A stretch of DNA of 64,000 nt from Dipteris shenzhenensis (taxonomy: Eukaryota; Polypodiophyta; Polypodiopsida; Gleicheniales), in the NCBI GenBank assembly GCA_047967505.1, contig CM106541.1; one strand, given 5' to 3'. Of this stretch, positions 41,681 to 53,271 are shown in pieces. The notes beneath the pieces are model-generated. The model had not been told where the DNA came from. It searched no databases and saw only the letters and a program-made list of their open reading frames with translations. How positions within the stretch are numbered: position 1 is the stretch's first letter; every line of letters starts with the position of its first letter. The translations under genes and the position numbers were made by a program.

Positions 41681-43244
41681 TTGGCTAAATAACAATTTCT
41701 GCCGGCCACAAGTAGGGAATCAGCTCCCCAAGGCGATTACCCGAGTGACGCTCTAGTTTCACCGGTTTTCGACCCCTGCCCGATATTCGTCCCCGATTTC
41801 CGGTCTCGAAAGGAATTGCCATATGGTAGGGGAGAGATATAAAGATGGAATTGGTTGGGATGAAAGACCCAATTAGCAAGTGGGATAAATTCATTAGAGG
41901 TATAATTAGGCTCACCATTCAAGTAAGATTGAAAAAGACCAACAATAAGAAAGATGCCCCAAGCATGACTAGCTCTATTAAGATTAAACCCTTGTGCAAC
42001 TTATCGTATTTGATTCTAAAGGTCCCTAAATGGCTATCAAACTAGTTAATATAGAGGATACATTAGAAATGTATGAGAATAAGAAGGTGAAAGCAACTTG
42101 CCTATGGAGTAGGTCAAGATGGCATAACGTAAGGGATTTCCCTTTTGAATATTTCAAGTTGTCAAAGACAAATATTAAAAGAAGGCATAGATAGACAGAT
42201 GCTATGGGTCAAGTTATAAGAAATCATAGACAGAGATGGGTCACATTGTAGGAAGAGCCATGGAAAGTTGACAACGTCCCTTCAAGATAGTAGGGGAATT
42301 CCAACAATAGATGGTTATTGGGATGAGCAGCATGATGAAATGTTGAGGGATAGACATTGCAACTCATTAGTTTATGCTTTCAAAGTCTTTTACTATAAAG
42401 GCCTAAGAGCGAGCTTTGAAGTAGATCATGGAGCTTAAAAATGTATTTGCCTTACTAGATCTATGATAGAGTCCTTCAAACATTTGATCTCACAACTATG
42501 GTGAAAAAAGATTATTATGCCAAGTCCATTAAACAAGTGTGTCCATTAGCACATTTGTTGTCTACTCACATATCAAAACCATTGCTAGCTTGTATAAGGG
42601 CCTCACAACTAAGGTGAATGAAGATTGTTTGGCCAAGTTCATTAGACAACTGTGTCCATAGCTATGGTCAAGGAAGGTTATTGGCCAAGTCCAAAAGATA
42701 AGTGTGTCCATTAGCACATTTGTTGTTTCCTCGAGTATCAAAACCATTGCTAGCTTGTACAAGGGTAGCAAGACAAGATGGAAAATTCAAGGGCCTCTCT
42801 CTCCCATTCCGAGGTGAATTGGGTCTAAAAGATTGTATTGAGGATTTAGTTGCCTTCTCTATAGCTATTAAGGATTGAGCTAGAAGTGATTGTCTCCCAT
42901 ATAAGGCTGATGTCTAGTTTTGGGCTCAAATATTTACTATGGCTAAGAGGATCTGAGATAAGCTGAAGTGGCTACAAAGTCTTGGTATGGGGAAACATGA
43001 GGTGGATTAAGTTCTTTTGTCATCTAGATTACTTTTGGACTGATTATCAAGTTGAAGTTTGACTAATGCTTGATAAGAGTGCATAATAAGTTTAGACCCT
43101 AGAGGAACAAGCTGATTAAATGGAATGCAAGAGAAGTAGTCCTTCACCACATGTTGGCTACATTGATTCAATGTTTAGAAAGGCTCTCAGTAGGTGCAAA
43201 TTAAGAAGGCACATCGCAAGTTTTTATGGTGCAAGAGAAGGGCA
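41681..43244. other. Decayed spacer left of element E
   Basis: 41690-41830 has a CG-richer block (ccccgatttccggtctcg) like fragments of old LTRs. From 42050 to 43240 short coding-like stretches appear among many stops, ending FLWCKRR at the E insertion site, and these resume at 55781. A ~165-bp tandem duplication lies at about 42530-42780 (gtgtccattagcacatttgttg twice). The whole looks like an old LINE or other element remnant. Confidence 0.4.
42530..42780. repeat. Local tandem duplication, about 165 bp
   Basis: aagtgtgtccattagcacat and tatcaaaaccattgctagct occur twice in the same order, at about 42535-42600 and 42700-42765. Confidence 0.8.
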
Positions 43245-43937
43245 TGTTACGGAAATTATATTTCTGGTATATCTTGCTTTGGACTTTATTATTTTAGTCA
43301 AGTGTGACTATGGCAAAGTACTCCATAGGAGCGCACCGGACGCGGCGGGGGTCCTAGTGGATACTTTGTGTGGTTAGTTGGGGACGCCTGACTAGCTTGT
43401 GTTTTGCCATGCTACATGGTTAGTATTGTGGGTGATTCCATGTTAATACTGATGTCGCTACTGTTATTGGTGTTGTGCTTGATTATTGTGCTTTGAGTGC
43501 GGTTTTGTTGGGATCGATTGATTCGGTGATTCGTTCAATCGATTGTTAATAACTAATGTAATTGGCGGCTTGAGTATAGGTAATGGAACTCATAGCAAGG
43601 ATTGGAGTTAGTGCGAGGGTATCGATCGAGGTGTCGCACAGCACATTATATATGGCCATGGGCCAATTTTGTATTTGCTTTATTATTGCAAAGTTTGAGC
43701 AATAAATTCTGTAGTGGACATAATTCATTTGTGGGCCCTAAGATGGCTATGTAAAGCAAATCCCTCATTTTGGAAGAGAGGGATAATTTTGGCTCCTTGG
43801 TGCTTTTATGTGAGCCACTCATCTAGGGAGGGGATATTGTACCCAATCTACTGTCGTTTTCGTGGTGTGATTGTGCTCTTCTTCTCCAATTGATTAAGTG
43901 GTGAATTTGTGTTACAGATAATTACCTTTTGGTTTCA
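43245..43937 (+). repeat. 5' LTR of element E
   Basis: 693 bp, tgttacggaaattatatttc to ccttttggtttca. Contains a ttatatatgg TATA-like motif near 43647 and the palindromic words gggatcgattgattcgg/ttcaatcgattg near 43510. Confidence 0.9.
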
Positions 43938-43938
43938 G

Positions 43939-43950
43939 TGGTATCAGAGC
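43939..43950 (+). promoter_or_regulatory. Primer-binding site of E (initiator tRNA-Met)
   Basis: tggtatcagagc, one base after the LTR end. Confidence 0.92.
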
Positions 43951-45337
43951 TTTGGTGACGCTCTTGTGAAGGAAGAAAGAAAAGAAAGTCTTAAGCTCCC
44001 TTGTGTGGATTTCAAAAAAGAAAAAGAAAAAGACACCTTGGAGAGAGACAAGTCTTGTGGAGGAATTCAAGAGGACCACCTGAGTGTGTGCAGAATCACA
44101 ACTTGTGGGGAGAGGAAGCTTACATTGAACAATGTGCCCACAGTGCCATGGATGTGTTTTTGGAACCCCTTGTGAATTTTGAAGACGCCTCCCAATCCTC
44201 AGAGCTCACAGTCCGTAGACTCTAGAGTCCATACGCCCATCATAGGCATGCATTAAAGCCGCCTTGTCCGTCGTGCACTCTACTAGGTCTAGCCTTAGAG
44301 CAACTGTCGCAAGTAGAGCAATGTGCCTCGGCTAGCGTGCCACCCGCCTGCACTGTGCAACGTCTGAACCTCCGCACAACCACCGTCTGTCGATCGGGAG
44401 GCCAAGTCACGTCACATCACCCATAGCCCTCAACCGTGACTCATGAGCCGTGCCTTGAGTGTAGCTAGCACCTGGGAGTTTGTGCCAAAGTCAATCCCTG
44501 TTTGCAGGACCAACAACCACTGCGGCCCGCTACCCGTGCGAGCTTCAAAATCGCTTCCAAGCGTTGGACCGTGCACCCACCTACAGAATAGCAGTCCCAA
44601 CATCAAGGCAGCCTTTGGCCCTCGGGCCTTTGTCATCGCAGACAGCGGCGACAGATTCCGCGTCGCCGCCCTTGGGGAAGCAACCTCTACAAAGCCGCCG
44701 CCATCATCTCTGAAGACCTGCAACAGCCAGCTCCTGCTCACGCCTCCTCGGTTCAGGGACTCTACCATCACACGACATAGACGTACAGCAGCCTCAGAGA
44801 GTACCTGCAAAATCTTTTATTAAGTCAAAGGTATCCTTTGACTTCATACAAAGGATCCCAAGGTTCAAAGGCCCTCTAAAGGAATTTTTTTTTTTAAGAA
44901 AAAAAAAGAGAGTTTTAAAGCTCAGAACAAGAAGCCCTTCTTTTGGCGAATTGCAACACAAAGTGCGAGGCCACTCCACCGACCAGTAAAGGCACTTTTT
45001 TGAAAAAAAAGAGAGCAAAGCAAAAACTGAAGAAGCTCGAATCAAGAAGGCTATTGGAACCATAAAATCACCAAGCAATTCATTGGAGATCGGTCTAGCG
45101 CAAAAACGACTACAAGCGACATCATTGGTCACATATCTCCCACTCTAGTCTTTTCTACCTCCGATCAAAGAGCGAGATAAGTGATTTCTTTTGCTTTATA
45201 TTTCATACACTTAGTATCTTCCGCCATCCATTTCTTACCAAACACTCGAATCACACTTTTTCATCCGTTTAAAATTTTCATACACTTAGTATCCTTATTT
45301 TTCTCCGCTCCGCTTTATTTGTATTTATCGCATTATC
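43951..45337 (+). other. Long leader of element E with a GC-rich insert
   Basis: 1.39 kb before gag. The block 44225-44820 is far GC-richer than the rest and is open for 126 codons on both strands (44443-44823 plus, 44430-44810 minus), without motifs; it may be captured host DNA. An A/T homopolymer pair lies at 44881-44909. The rest is AT-rich. Confidence 0.55.
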
Positions 45338-46222
45338 ATGGCGCATCAGCCACAACCACCCACGCTCCAAGAGCAGTTAGATGCACTTCAAGCACAGGTG
45401 GCCAATGAGCATGAGCATAGGGAGAGATTGGAAAAGAAAATCAGTGGTAAGAAAAGGAAGAGGCATTCATCTGACGATGATTCCGACGATGACCCTATAA
45501 TCAAGACAGTCAAAGCCATACTGAGAGCACATAATTTGAGAAAGGAGAGTAAGACAAGTAAAAAAGCTTTCTCATTTCAAAATTTCGATGGAAAGAAAGA
45601 AGCACGCACTGTTTTGTCTTGGATCAGTCAGTTAGATGACTACTTTTCAGGGGAGAAATTCTCTGAAAAAGATAAGATTAAATGTGATGCAAATCATTTA
45701 GTGGAGAGTGCTGCACTTTGGTGGAACATCACTAAGCACAGTATAAGGCGACCCAAATCTTGGAAGTCTTTTCAAAAGCTCATCAAGAGAGATTTCCTTC
45801 CCTCACATTTCAAAGCAAAAGCCAAACAACAGTGGGATACTTTTAGGCAGTTTGATAAGGAAACGATCTCCACATACACTAATAGGTTTTGGCAAACGTT
45901 GATCCAATTACAATCCTTAGAGAAAGTTAATGAGCGAGATCAACTCAGGAAGTATGTGGCAAGTCTAAAATCTAAGTTGAGAGCCGAGATTAACATGTTT
46001 CATCCTCGCTCACTAAACTCTACAATTTCTCTTGCAATGAACTGTGAGAGGAAGAATGGGATCCCAAAGGAAGGGAAAGATTTGGAACGGCATGTACCCT
46101 TCCATAAGAAAAAGAGATTTGATAAAAAGCCCTTCTTTAAATCTAAAAATGGTTTTGTAAACAGATTCTTCTTCGAAGTCGAATGGTGGAAATTTTCCAA
46201 AGAAAGAAATAAGGTGTTTTAG
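45338..46222 (+). CDS. Element E gag (frameshifted near the end)
   Basis: ATG 45338 starts MAHQPQPPTLQEQLDALQAQ. After a Lys-rich and acidic linker it shows the retrotrans_gag fold: VLSWISQLDDYFSGEKFSE, then LVESAALWWNITK, WDTFRQFDKETISTYTNRFW. The 294-codon frame ends at TAG 46220 after a frameshift in 46150-46220. The zinc knuckle CFRCNKVGHIATEC lies just beyond in another frame (46210-46260). Confidence 0.9.
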   Translation: MAHQPQPPTLQEQLDALQAQVANEHEHRERLEKKISGKKRKRHSSDDDSDDDPIIKTVKAILRAHNLRKESKTSKKAFSFQNFDGKKEARTVLSWISQLDDYFSGEKFSEKDKIKCDANHLVESAALWWNITKHSIRRPKSWKSFQKLIKRDFLPSHFKAKAKQQWDTFRQFDKETISTYTNRFWQTLIQLQSLEKVNERDQLRKYVASLKSKLRAEINMFHPRSLNSTISLAMNCERKNGIPKEGKDLERHVPFHKKKRFDKKPFFKSKNGFVNRFFFEVEWWKFSKERNKVF

Positions 46223-46798
46223 GTGCAATAAGGTGGGACACATAGCCACTGAATGTCCCGAAAGAAAGAAGACCCCGACAACGAAAGTGCACATGATCGA
46301 CAACGAAGCAGCCAAGCAAGAGGTAGGTAAGTATAATTGTCATGTTCTTCCAAAAATGAAAGGTTTCATTAATGGCAAAGAGGTTATTCTGCATGACGAT
46401 GGTAGTACACATGATTTCATTTCAGAAAGAGCCTTAGCAAAGCTAAACCTAGAGTCTTTCCCATCTAACTATAAGGTCAAAGCTGCTTTTACCAAGAGCA
46501 CCCTTACAAGGAGTGGACATCATCTTAGAAATGCCATGGAGGCATCAATATAATCCTAAGATAGATTACGATTCACACCACATGTGGATTGAGAAGGAAA
46601 AACAAGAAATATGTCTGAAAAGCTCAATGAAACCTGAGATCAGTCCTTTACTCAACCACATGCAAGTCAAAAGAGCAATTAGAAAATGTGAGAAGACATA
46701 TCTGATTTTGGTGAATACGGTAACTGCTACTCATCCAAACACTAAGCATACACACCAAAAGTTTCTTTCTCAATTTTCTGATTGTTTCTTAGAGGATT
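46210..46798 (+). pseudogene. Element E zinc knuckle and protease
   Basis: CX2CX4HX4C knuckle, then the aspartic protease: VILHDDGSTHDFISERALAK. The catalytic triad normally reads D-S/T-G; here it reads D-D-G, a change that should impair the enzyme. The flap/end region (DIILEMPWRHQYNPKIDYD) is in a shifted frame (46513-46798). The segment stops at FLEDL where D is inserted; the target duplication ggatt encodes part of it. Confidence 0.85.
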
Positions 46799-47504
46799 TG
46801 TAAGAAAACAATACAATGTCTATGCTCAACAGATAACAAGATCTCGTACGCAAGAGAGAAAAACAGATAGTATGGAGAATCAAAAATTTGATTATTGTAG
46901 AACTGATACAATAGATGGCGCTGCTTCCCAACCGTGCACTCCTGTGAAAGAAGCTTCGATGGCAAGCTGGAAACAGTAGATGACGGAGGCTGGATGCTAA
47001 GGAATCAGGGTTGCTGTACCCAGTGATGAAATGGGCTTCATGGGCTTGCTCTTATATAGCCACCAGCCATAGTCGGTTAGACCCTATTGGGTGACTGACC
47101 CAGTCCGCCCAAAACGGTCGACTGGGGGCCACCGACCACACGATAGAACCGATGCACAAAATAGAGCAACTAACCTACGGGACCCATTCGGCCCACAGCC
47201 ATCCGGGATCATCTGGGACTCCAAACGGGCCCCGCAACCCGAGAGTGGATTGCCCCGAGAAATGCTCCGTCTACCCTCAATGTGGTCAGTCATGAGATGC
47301 CTTCCCGCACTTGCATGTAGCCTAGTTGGCAGTGTGCCAACTCCGTCCAGCCATCAGGCCACACATGGCCCCCATCTGGTGTTCAAACCAGGACCTACCA
47401 GATAACCGAGCTACTCAAATGCCTTCTCCTCATATGGGGGGCTTACAAGTAGCATTAGCTGGTTCCTGCGTAGTTACTCGAGAGTGGAGCATTGATATCT
47501 AACA
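46799..47504 (-). repeat. 3' LTR of element D
   Basis: 706 bp, GC-rich. A TATA-like box (ctatataag on the minus strand) lies at 47051-47059. The polypurine tract follows at 47505-47512 (complement cccccctc). Confidence 0.93.
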
Positions 47505-47534
47505 CCCCCCCTCAATGTCCACCCGCAAGTGAAC

Positions 47535-47915
47535 TTACTTTTTCGGTCCAATGCCAAGTCGATGAAGATGCCTCTCCAGCAAGTCTCTTCCAAGAGCCTT
47601 CGTGAAGATGTCCGCAGCATTCTCTGTAGTTGGACAGTACACCAAGTCGACCTCTCCATCCATGATGAGATCGTGTACAAAGTGATATTGAATCTCAATG
47701 TGTTTTGTGCAAGCGTGGAACACAGGGTTCTTTGCAATCGCCATGCAACTCTGATTGTCACATGATAACTGCGTAGGCTTATTCTGCACTTCACCCATGT
47801 CCCCCAAAATCCTCCTCAACCACACCGCCTCGCAAGAAGCAAAGCATGCTGATTTGTACTCAGCCTCGGTAGAAGAAAGAGCAACTGTGGGTTGCTTCTT
47901 GCTGACCCATGACAC
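47535..47915 (-). pseudogene. Element D RNase H C-terminal half
   Basis: A 126-codon open segment with WVSKKQPTVALSSTEAEYKS, CEAVWLRRIL, CDNQSCMAIAKNPVFHACTK and ENAADIFTKALGRDLLERHL, and its own stop, TGA, at 47535. This is the typical end of copia pol. Confidence 0.9.
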
Positions 47916-48080
47916 AGCTCCAGATTCAAGTGAGAAACATTAACCTGTCACAGACCTCCTGCTGTCCACGTCTTCTGCCCAATCTGAGTCACAGAATCCG
48001 GTCAAGATGTTGCCCTTGGTATAGGTGATGCCATAATCAAGTGTGCCTTTGATGTATTTCAGCACCCGCATCCCTGCCCT

Positions 48081-49271
48081 CTAATGGTTCTCCCGGGGCT
48101 TATTGGAAAACCTGCTTAGTACGCCAGTCGCAAAACTGATGTCCGGCCATGTATTGCACAAGTAAATCAACCTGCCCACAAGCCTTCTGTACTTCGCTTC
48201 GTCCACCAGTGGTGATGAATCCTCGTTTGAGAGCTTCACATCAACCTCCATAGGGGTACCAACTGTCTTGCACTTAGCCATGCCAACTGTCTTGCACTTA
48301 ACCAGCTGTGAAATGAAGATCTGTTTCGGCTCCTGCCAAACTTCAATCCCCAAACAAAAATGAATCAGTCCGAGGTCTGTCATTTCAAACTCTCTTCCTA
48401 GCAAATGCTTTGTCTGCGAGATCTTCTCTTCATGGTTCCCTATTATGACAAGGTCATCCACATAAAGGACCACGATCATACACCTACCTCCTTCTCTGAA
48501 GATATACAAATTTGCATCAGATGGGCTCCTCCTGAACCCGTTTTGCAGAAAGTAGGCATCAATTCACTGGTACCACGCTCATGGGGCCTGTTTTAGCCCG
48601 TAAAGTGCCTTCTTCAGTTTACCTTTACCTTCTGAACCAACGATCACAAAACCTGGTGGTTGTTCCACGTATACCTCCTCCTTGAGATCCCCATTCAGAA
48701 TGGCGGATTTTACATCCATCTGAAACACGAGCCAACTTCTCTGGGCAGCTAAAGCCAAAGCACTGTGAATTGTGGTTAGTCGAGCTGTGGGAGCAAAAGT
48801 ATCCTGATAATCAAAACCATGTACCTGTGCGAATCCTTTTGCCACGAGCCAAGCCTTGTACTTATCCAACATGCCGTCGGACTTGTACTTGGTCTTGTAC
48901 ACCCACTTGGTGTCGATTACCTTGTGTTTTGGTGGTCGATCCACAAGGTCCCAAGTGTTGTTCTTCATTATGGAGCCATACTCTGACTGCATAGCCTCCA
49001 TCCACCTATCATCACCCTGTGCCTCTTCAAGACACTTGGGTTCATCAGCACAGATCACCTCTGTCATCAAAGCGTAGTTGACCAAGTGTTCATGCGCTCT
49101 TCTTTGTTCCTCTAATCTCTTGGACCGGCGGTGTTTGAATGGTTCCTCCTCAATGGCTGGAGGTCCTCTGCCATCCAAAAGCTGCTTTACCCACTTCGGG
49201 AATGGCCGTTGCCGTTGTGGTTCTGTAGGCTCTTCTTCATCTTCTTTATCTTGAATCCTTCCAAGCACCAT
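48081..49271 (-). pseudogene. Element D reverse transcriptase
   Basis: The N-terminal part (48579-49271) has [54 protein letters not shown] and [12 protein letters not shown]. The second part (48081-48509) has the catalytic VVLYVDDLVIIGN and FEMTDLGLIHFCLGIEV. A 24-bp tandem duplication near 48258-48306 doubles KCKTVG in frame. The palm catalytic residues are intact. A frameshift separates the two parts near 48550. Confidence 0.92.
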
Positions 49272-49322
49272 TGGGGGAGTTTGGTCTGCTGTTGGTGGTG
49301 ATACTGGATGGATATCCTGGTC

Positions 49323-50110
49323 CTAGTTATCTGGGAAGGAAGCATCCTCCTCCAATTGATGCGGCTGTTCTGAGAAGGCCACATCACAACTTACTATTAC
49401 CTTCTTCGTAATAGGTTTATAGAGACAGTAACCCTTCGCCTCTTCACTGTAGCCCAAGAAAATACACTTCTGGCTCTTCGGTTCCCATTTGGTCCTATTA
49501 GCATCAGGGACATGCACAAAACAGTCACATCCAAAAACTCTAGAATGTGCAGCTGAAGGTTTCTTACCAAAAAAGGCCTGCAGTGGAGTCATCCCGTTCA
49601 CAGCCTTCGTGTAGCTACGATTCAGAATGTAAATTGCAGTGTTACATGCTTCAGCCCAGAGAGTCTTTGGCAAATCTTTCCCTTTCATCATACTCCTGCC
49701 CATTTCACAAATGACGCGCATCTTGTGTTTTGCTACTCCATTTTGCTATGATGTATGTGGCGGGGGTTTCTACCTCTTGATCCCATGACTTTTGCAGTGA
49801 CTTTCGAATTCAGTTGATGTGAACTCTCCACCTCTGTCTGATCTCATCTTCTTCACCTTCCTCCTCAATTCTTTCTCGACCATTACATGCCATTCCTTGA
49901 ACTTACTAAAAGCCTCATCTTTAGTCTTCGGGAAGTATATCCATATCCTTCTACTGTAGTCATCGATCAACGTCATGAAGTAGTAGGAACCACCCAAAGC
50001 TTCCGTCTCCATCTTTCCGCAGAGGTCCATGTGAACGAGCTCTAGAGGAGCCTCTACTCTGTTGGCCTCTTTAGGAAAGGGATGCTGATGCTAATTGCCC
50101 ATCATGCAAG
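49323..50110 (-). pseudogene. Element D integrase
   Basis: The core 49770-50030 has FMTLIDDYSRRIWIYF and MRSDRGGEFTSTEFESHCKS. The Glu block follows with two TAGs in place of Gln (before KPPP, and in the PQQNG motif). The C-terminal part (49323-49721) has WAEACNTAIYILNRS and GCDCFVHVPDANR. Another TAG at about 50093 also falls at a Gln position (GN-stop-HQHP). Confidence 0.9.
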
Positions 50111-50559
50111 CTTCACATACATCGGGCAGATCTATAATTTCTGGTAGGTCTGCAATCATTCCACTTATATGCATCTCCTTCAAAGAACTAAGGTTTATAT
50201 GACCAAACCTCTCATGCCACAGCTTAGTGTTCTTTACATTGGCTCGAGCACTGAAAGCTGAGAGTTCGTAGATGTTGTTGCGCCGTGTACCTTTACCAAC
50301 AACCTTCCCTTAAAGATCCAGAATCTGTGCACCATTCTTATCGAATTGAACTTTGAGGTCCCGATCCGTAATCGCAGAAATGGACAACAAGTTCCTCTTG
50401 ATATCTGGCACATAAAGAACATCGGACGACTGTTTTACAACTCCATCTGACTTGAGAGCAATCATACCTTTTCCTTTTGCTGGACATTTTGCATCATTGC
50501 CGACTACTACTAGGATATGTCATTCCCTATCGGCTGTAGAGAGGTATACCAATCCTTCC

Positions 50560-51486
50560 GAATGGTCATGTGGCGCGATGCACCACTGTCAATAATCCAC
50601 GGTTCATCCGCAGGTACATGAATTGCCTCCGTGCAAATCTCCTCAATTGCTACGAACAGCTCTACTAGTACTGCCTACGCGCTGTTGCTAGACTCTTTCT
50701 TTACTCCGTTCTTCTCATCTGCAATCTTCTTTCGGCACTCATTCTGCTTGTGCCCTGCCTTGTTGCAATAGAAGCACTTGATCTTCTTCTTTCTCTTTTT
50801 ATCATCAGAAGAAGATGGGTTAGCAAAGTCCTTACCCTTACCTTTCTTTGATCCAGCATAGAAAGCCGAATCTTCTCCAGTCCTCGTCTTTTGATGCATC
50901 TCCTCCTCCAAAAGCATCGCGCTGAAATCCTCAAAGTTGAGGGGCGGATTTCTATTATGCGTATTCAGCACCGTAACAAGACCATCGTACTTTGGTGGGA
51001 GAATCCGTATGCACCTTCGTGCTAGATTCTCACTGGTGATCGTGATGCCAGTCGCAGTCATCTGATCGCGCAGATTCTTCACCCTGGTGATGAACTTCTC
51101 TGCCGCTTCAGACTCAGACAATTTCTCGTTCGCGAGTTGAGTCTCCAGATTCTGAATCCGCGTCTTATTCGTGGTCTCGTACTAATTTTTTAAGACTGTC
51201 CATCCCTCCTCCACTGTGGTGACATGTTGAATTAATGCCATGACGGAATCACTTACACTACAGACAATAGAACACATCGCATCTGCATCTGTTGTCCTGC
51301 ATTAGCTGGATCCGGTCTCGCAACCGTTCTCGCAACCGGCCTCACATCCACCCCAGTAGCAGTATCCCAAAGCTCATATGCGCTTAGGATGGTCTTCATC
51401 TTGAACTTCCAGAGTGGATAATTAGAGCCGTCCAACTTTTCGCTTTCATCGAACGGTGGGATTCGCAGTCTTGCGGGCTGGGCCAT
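50560..51486 (-). pseudogene. Element D gag, zinc knuckle and protease
   Basis: ATG 51486-51484 starts MAQPARLRIPPFDESEKLDG and has the gag block SNYPLWKFKMKTILSAYELW. After a frameshift and a TAG (about 51183) the frame 50675-51121 continues with AEKFITRVKNLRDQMTATGI and CFYCNKAGHKQNEC (zinc knuckle, about 50735-50776). A protease motif IIDSGASRHMT lies at about 50570-50605. The leader between gag and primer site is only about 56 bp. Confidence 0.9.
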
Positions 51487-51542
51487 CTCTCACAATCTAC
51501 TCGCAAACAGAAACACTACCAAATCTTCTTGCTAGAGTCCAG

Positions 51543-51554
51543 GCTCTGATACCA
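51543..51554 (-). promoter_or_regulatory. Primer-binding site of D (initiator tRNA-Met)
   Basis: gctctgatacca on the plus strand, directly next to the LTR at 51555. Confidence 0.92.
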
Positions 51555-52257
51555 TGTAAGAAAATAATACAACATCTGTGCTCAACAGATAATAGGATCT
51601 CGTACACAAGAGATAAAAACAGATAGTATGGAGAATCAAAAATTTGATTACTGTAGAACTGATACAATAGATGGCACTGCTTCCCAACTATGCACTCCTG
51701 TGAAAGAAGCTTCCATGGCAAGCTAGAAACAGTAGATGACGAAGGCTAGATGCTAAGGAATCAAGGTTGCTATAGCCAGTGATGAAATGGGCTTCACGGG
51801 CTTGCTCTTATATAGCCACCAGTCATAGTCGATTAGACCCTATTGGGTGACCGATCCAGTCCACCCAAAACGGTTGACTGGGGGTCAGAATAGGCCATCG
51901 ACCACACGATAGGACCGGTGCACAAAATAGAGCAACTAACCTACGGTCCTCGTTCGACCCATAGCCATCCGAGATCATCTGGGACTCCAAACGGGCCCCG
52001 CAACCCGAGAGTGGGCTACCCTGGGAAATGCTCCATCTACCCTCAGTGCGGTCAGTCATGAGATGCCTTCCTGCACTTGCATGTATCCTAGTTGGCAGTG
52101 TGCCAACTTTGTCCAGCCATCAGGCCACACATGGCCCCCATCTGGTGTCCAAACCAGGACCTATCGGATAACCGAGCTACTCAAATGCCTTCTCCTCATA
52201 TGGGGGCTTACAAGTTTCCCGCGTAGTTACTCGAGAGTGGAGCATTGATATTTAACA
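51555..52257 (-). repeat. 5' LTR of element D
   Basis: 703 bp. Pairs with 46799-47504. The TATA-like motif is kept at 51807-51815. Compared with the other copy it has an extra cagaatagg-type stretch near 51886 and lacks a short block near its end. Confidence 0.93.
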
Positions 52258-53271
52258 GGATTTACCACCTGGACTACCATGTTCTCGACCTGAAGATCAT
52301 AGGATAGAAATCCTACTGGGCAATCCTCCACCTTACAAAGCTACGTATAGAGTCAACCAGCTAGAACAAAAGGAAATTCAAAAGCAAGTGGAGGAACTGA
52401 TAGAGAGAGGATTGATAAGACCCAGCAGTTCTCCTTATGGAGCACCTGTCTTATTAGTCAAAAAGAAAAATGGAACCTATCGAATGTGCATAGGCTATCG
52501 TGCACTAAACAAAATCACAGTGAAGAATAAATATCCAATCCCTAGGATTGATGATCTTTTGGACAAATTGAAAGGGGCCAAGGTCTTCAGTAAGATAGAT
52601 CTCAAATCCGGTTGTCATCAAGTTCGTATGGTAGAAGAGGATATATACAAGACTGCCTGTAGAACTCAAACGAGACATTATGAGTTCCTAGTTATGCCTT
52701 TTGGCCTAGCTAATGCTCTAGCTACTTTTAGTAGAATGATGAACCGAATCTTTCTTAAACACCAAGATTGTGTGGTAGTATTTTTCGATGATATTATGGT
52801 GTTTAGCAAAGACATTGAGGAGCATAAGCAACATCTGAAGCTAGTCTTTTCACTCTTGGAAGAAAATCAATTGTACATAAATCCTAAAAAGAGTAGTTTC
52901 TTCAAGATTAGATAGAGTATATGGGTCACATTGTATCTGCTGATGGGATTCGAGTGGATCCAAAGAAGATTGAATGCATAGTCACATGGCCTAAACCGCG
53001 AGATATACACGAATTAAGATCATTCTTGGGATTGTGTAGCTTTTACAGAAAGTTTGTCAAGAATTTTGCATACATTGCACATCCATTAACAGACCTTCTT
53101 AGAAAAGCTAAGCATTTCTTATGGACCGAGCGTGAAGATAAATCTTTTATAGCTTTGAAAGAAGCTCTCACACAAGCTCGTATGTTGCAACTACCCGATT
53201 TCTCTATACCATTCTTTGTAGTTGTAACCGATGGTAGTGGATATGGGATTGGAGCCATGCTTATCCAATAG
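52258..53271 (+). pseudogene. Element E reverse transcriptase and RNase H start
   Basis: It resumes E after D. RT shows [87 protein letters not shown] and the catalytic [12 protein letters not shown] (FFDD; both Asp kept). Stops break the frame at about 52913-52920. Then MGHIVSADGIRVDPKKIE and LRSFLGLCSFYRKFVKNF follow, and the RNase H start FVVVTDGSGYGIGAMLIQ, where TAG 53269-53271 ends the ORF. Confidence 0.92.

Larger units (their letters stand above)
46799..52257 (-). mobile_element. Element D: Ty1/copia nested in E
   Basis: Minus-strand copia of 5.46 kb with LTRs 46799-47504 and 51555-52257 and target duplication ggatt at 46794-46798 and 52258-52262. The LTRs show about 53 substitutions over about 690 aligned bases (7.7%), mostly transitions, plus small indels. 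Gag, protease, integrase, RT and RNase H are all present but broken by several TAGs. Its insertion splits E between protease and RT, so D is younger than E. Confidence 0.95.
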
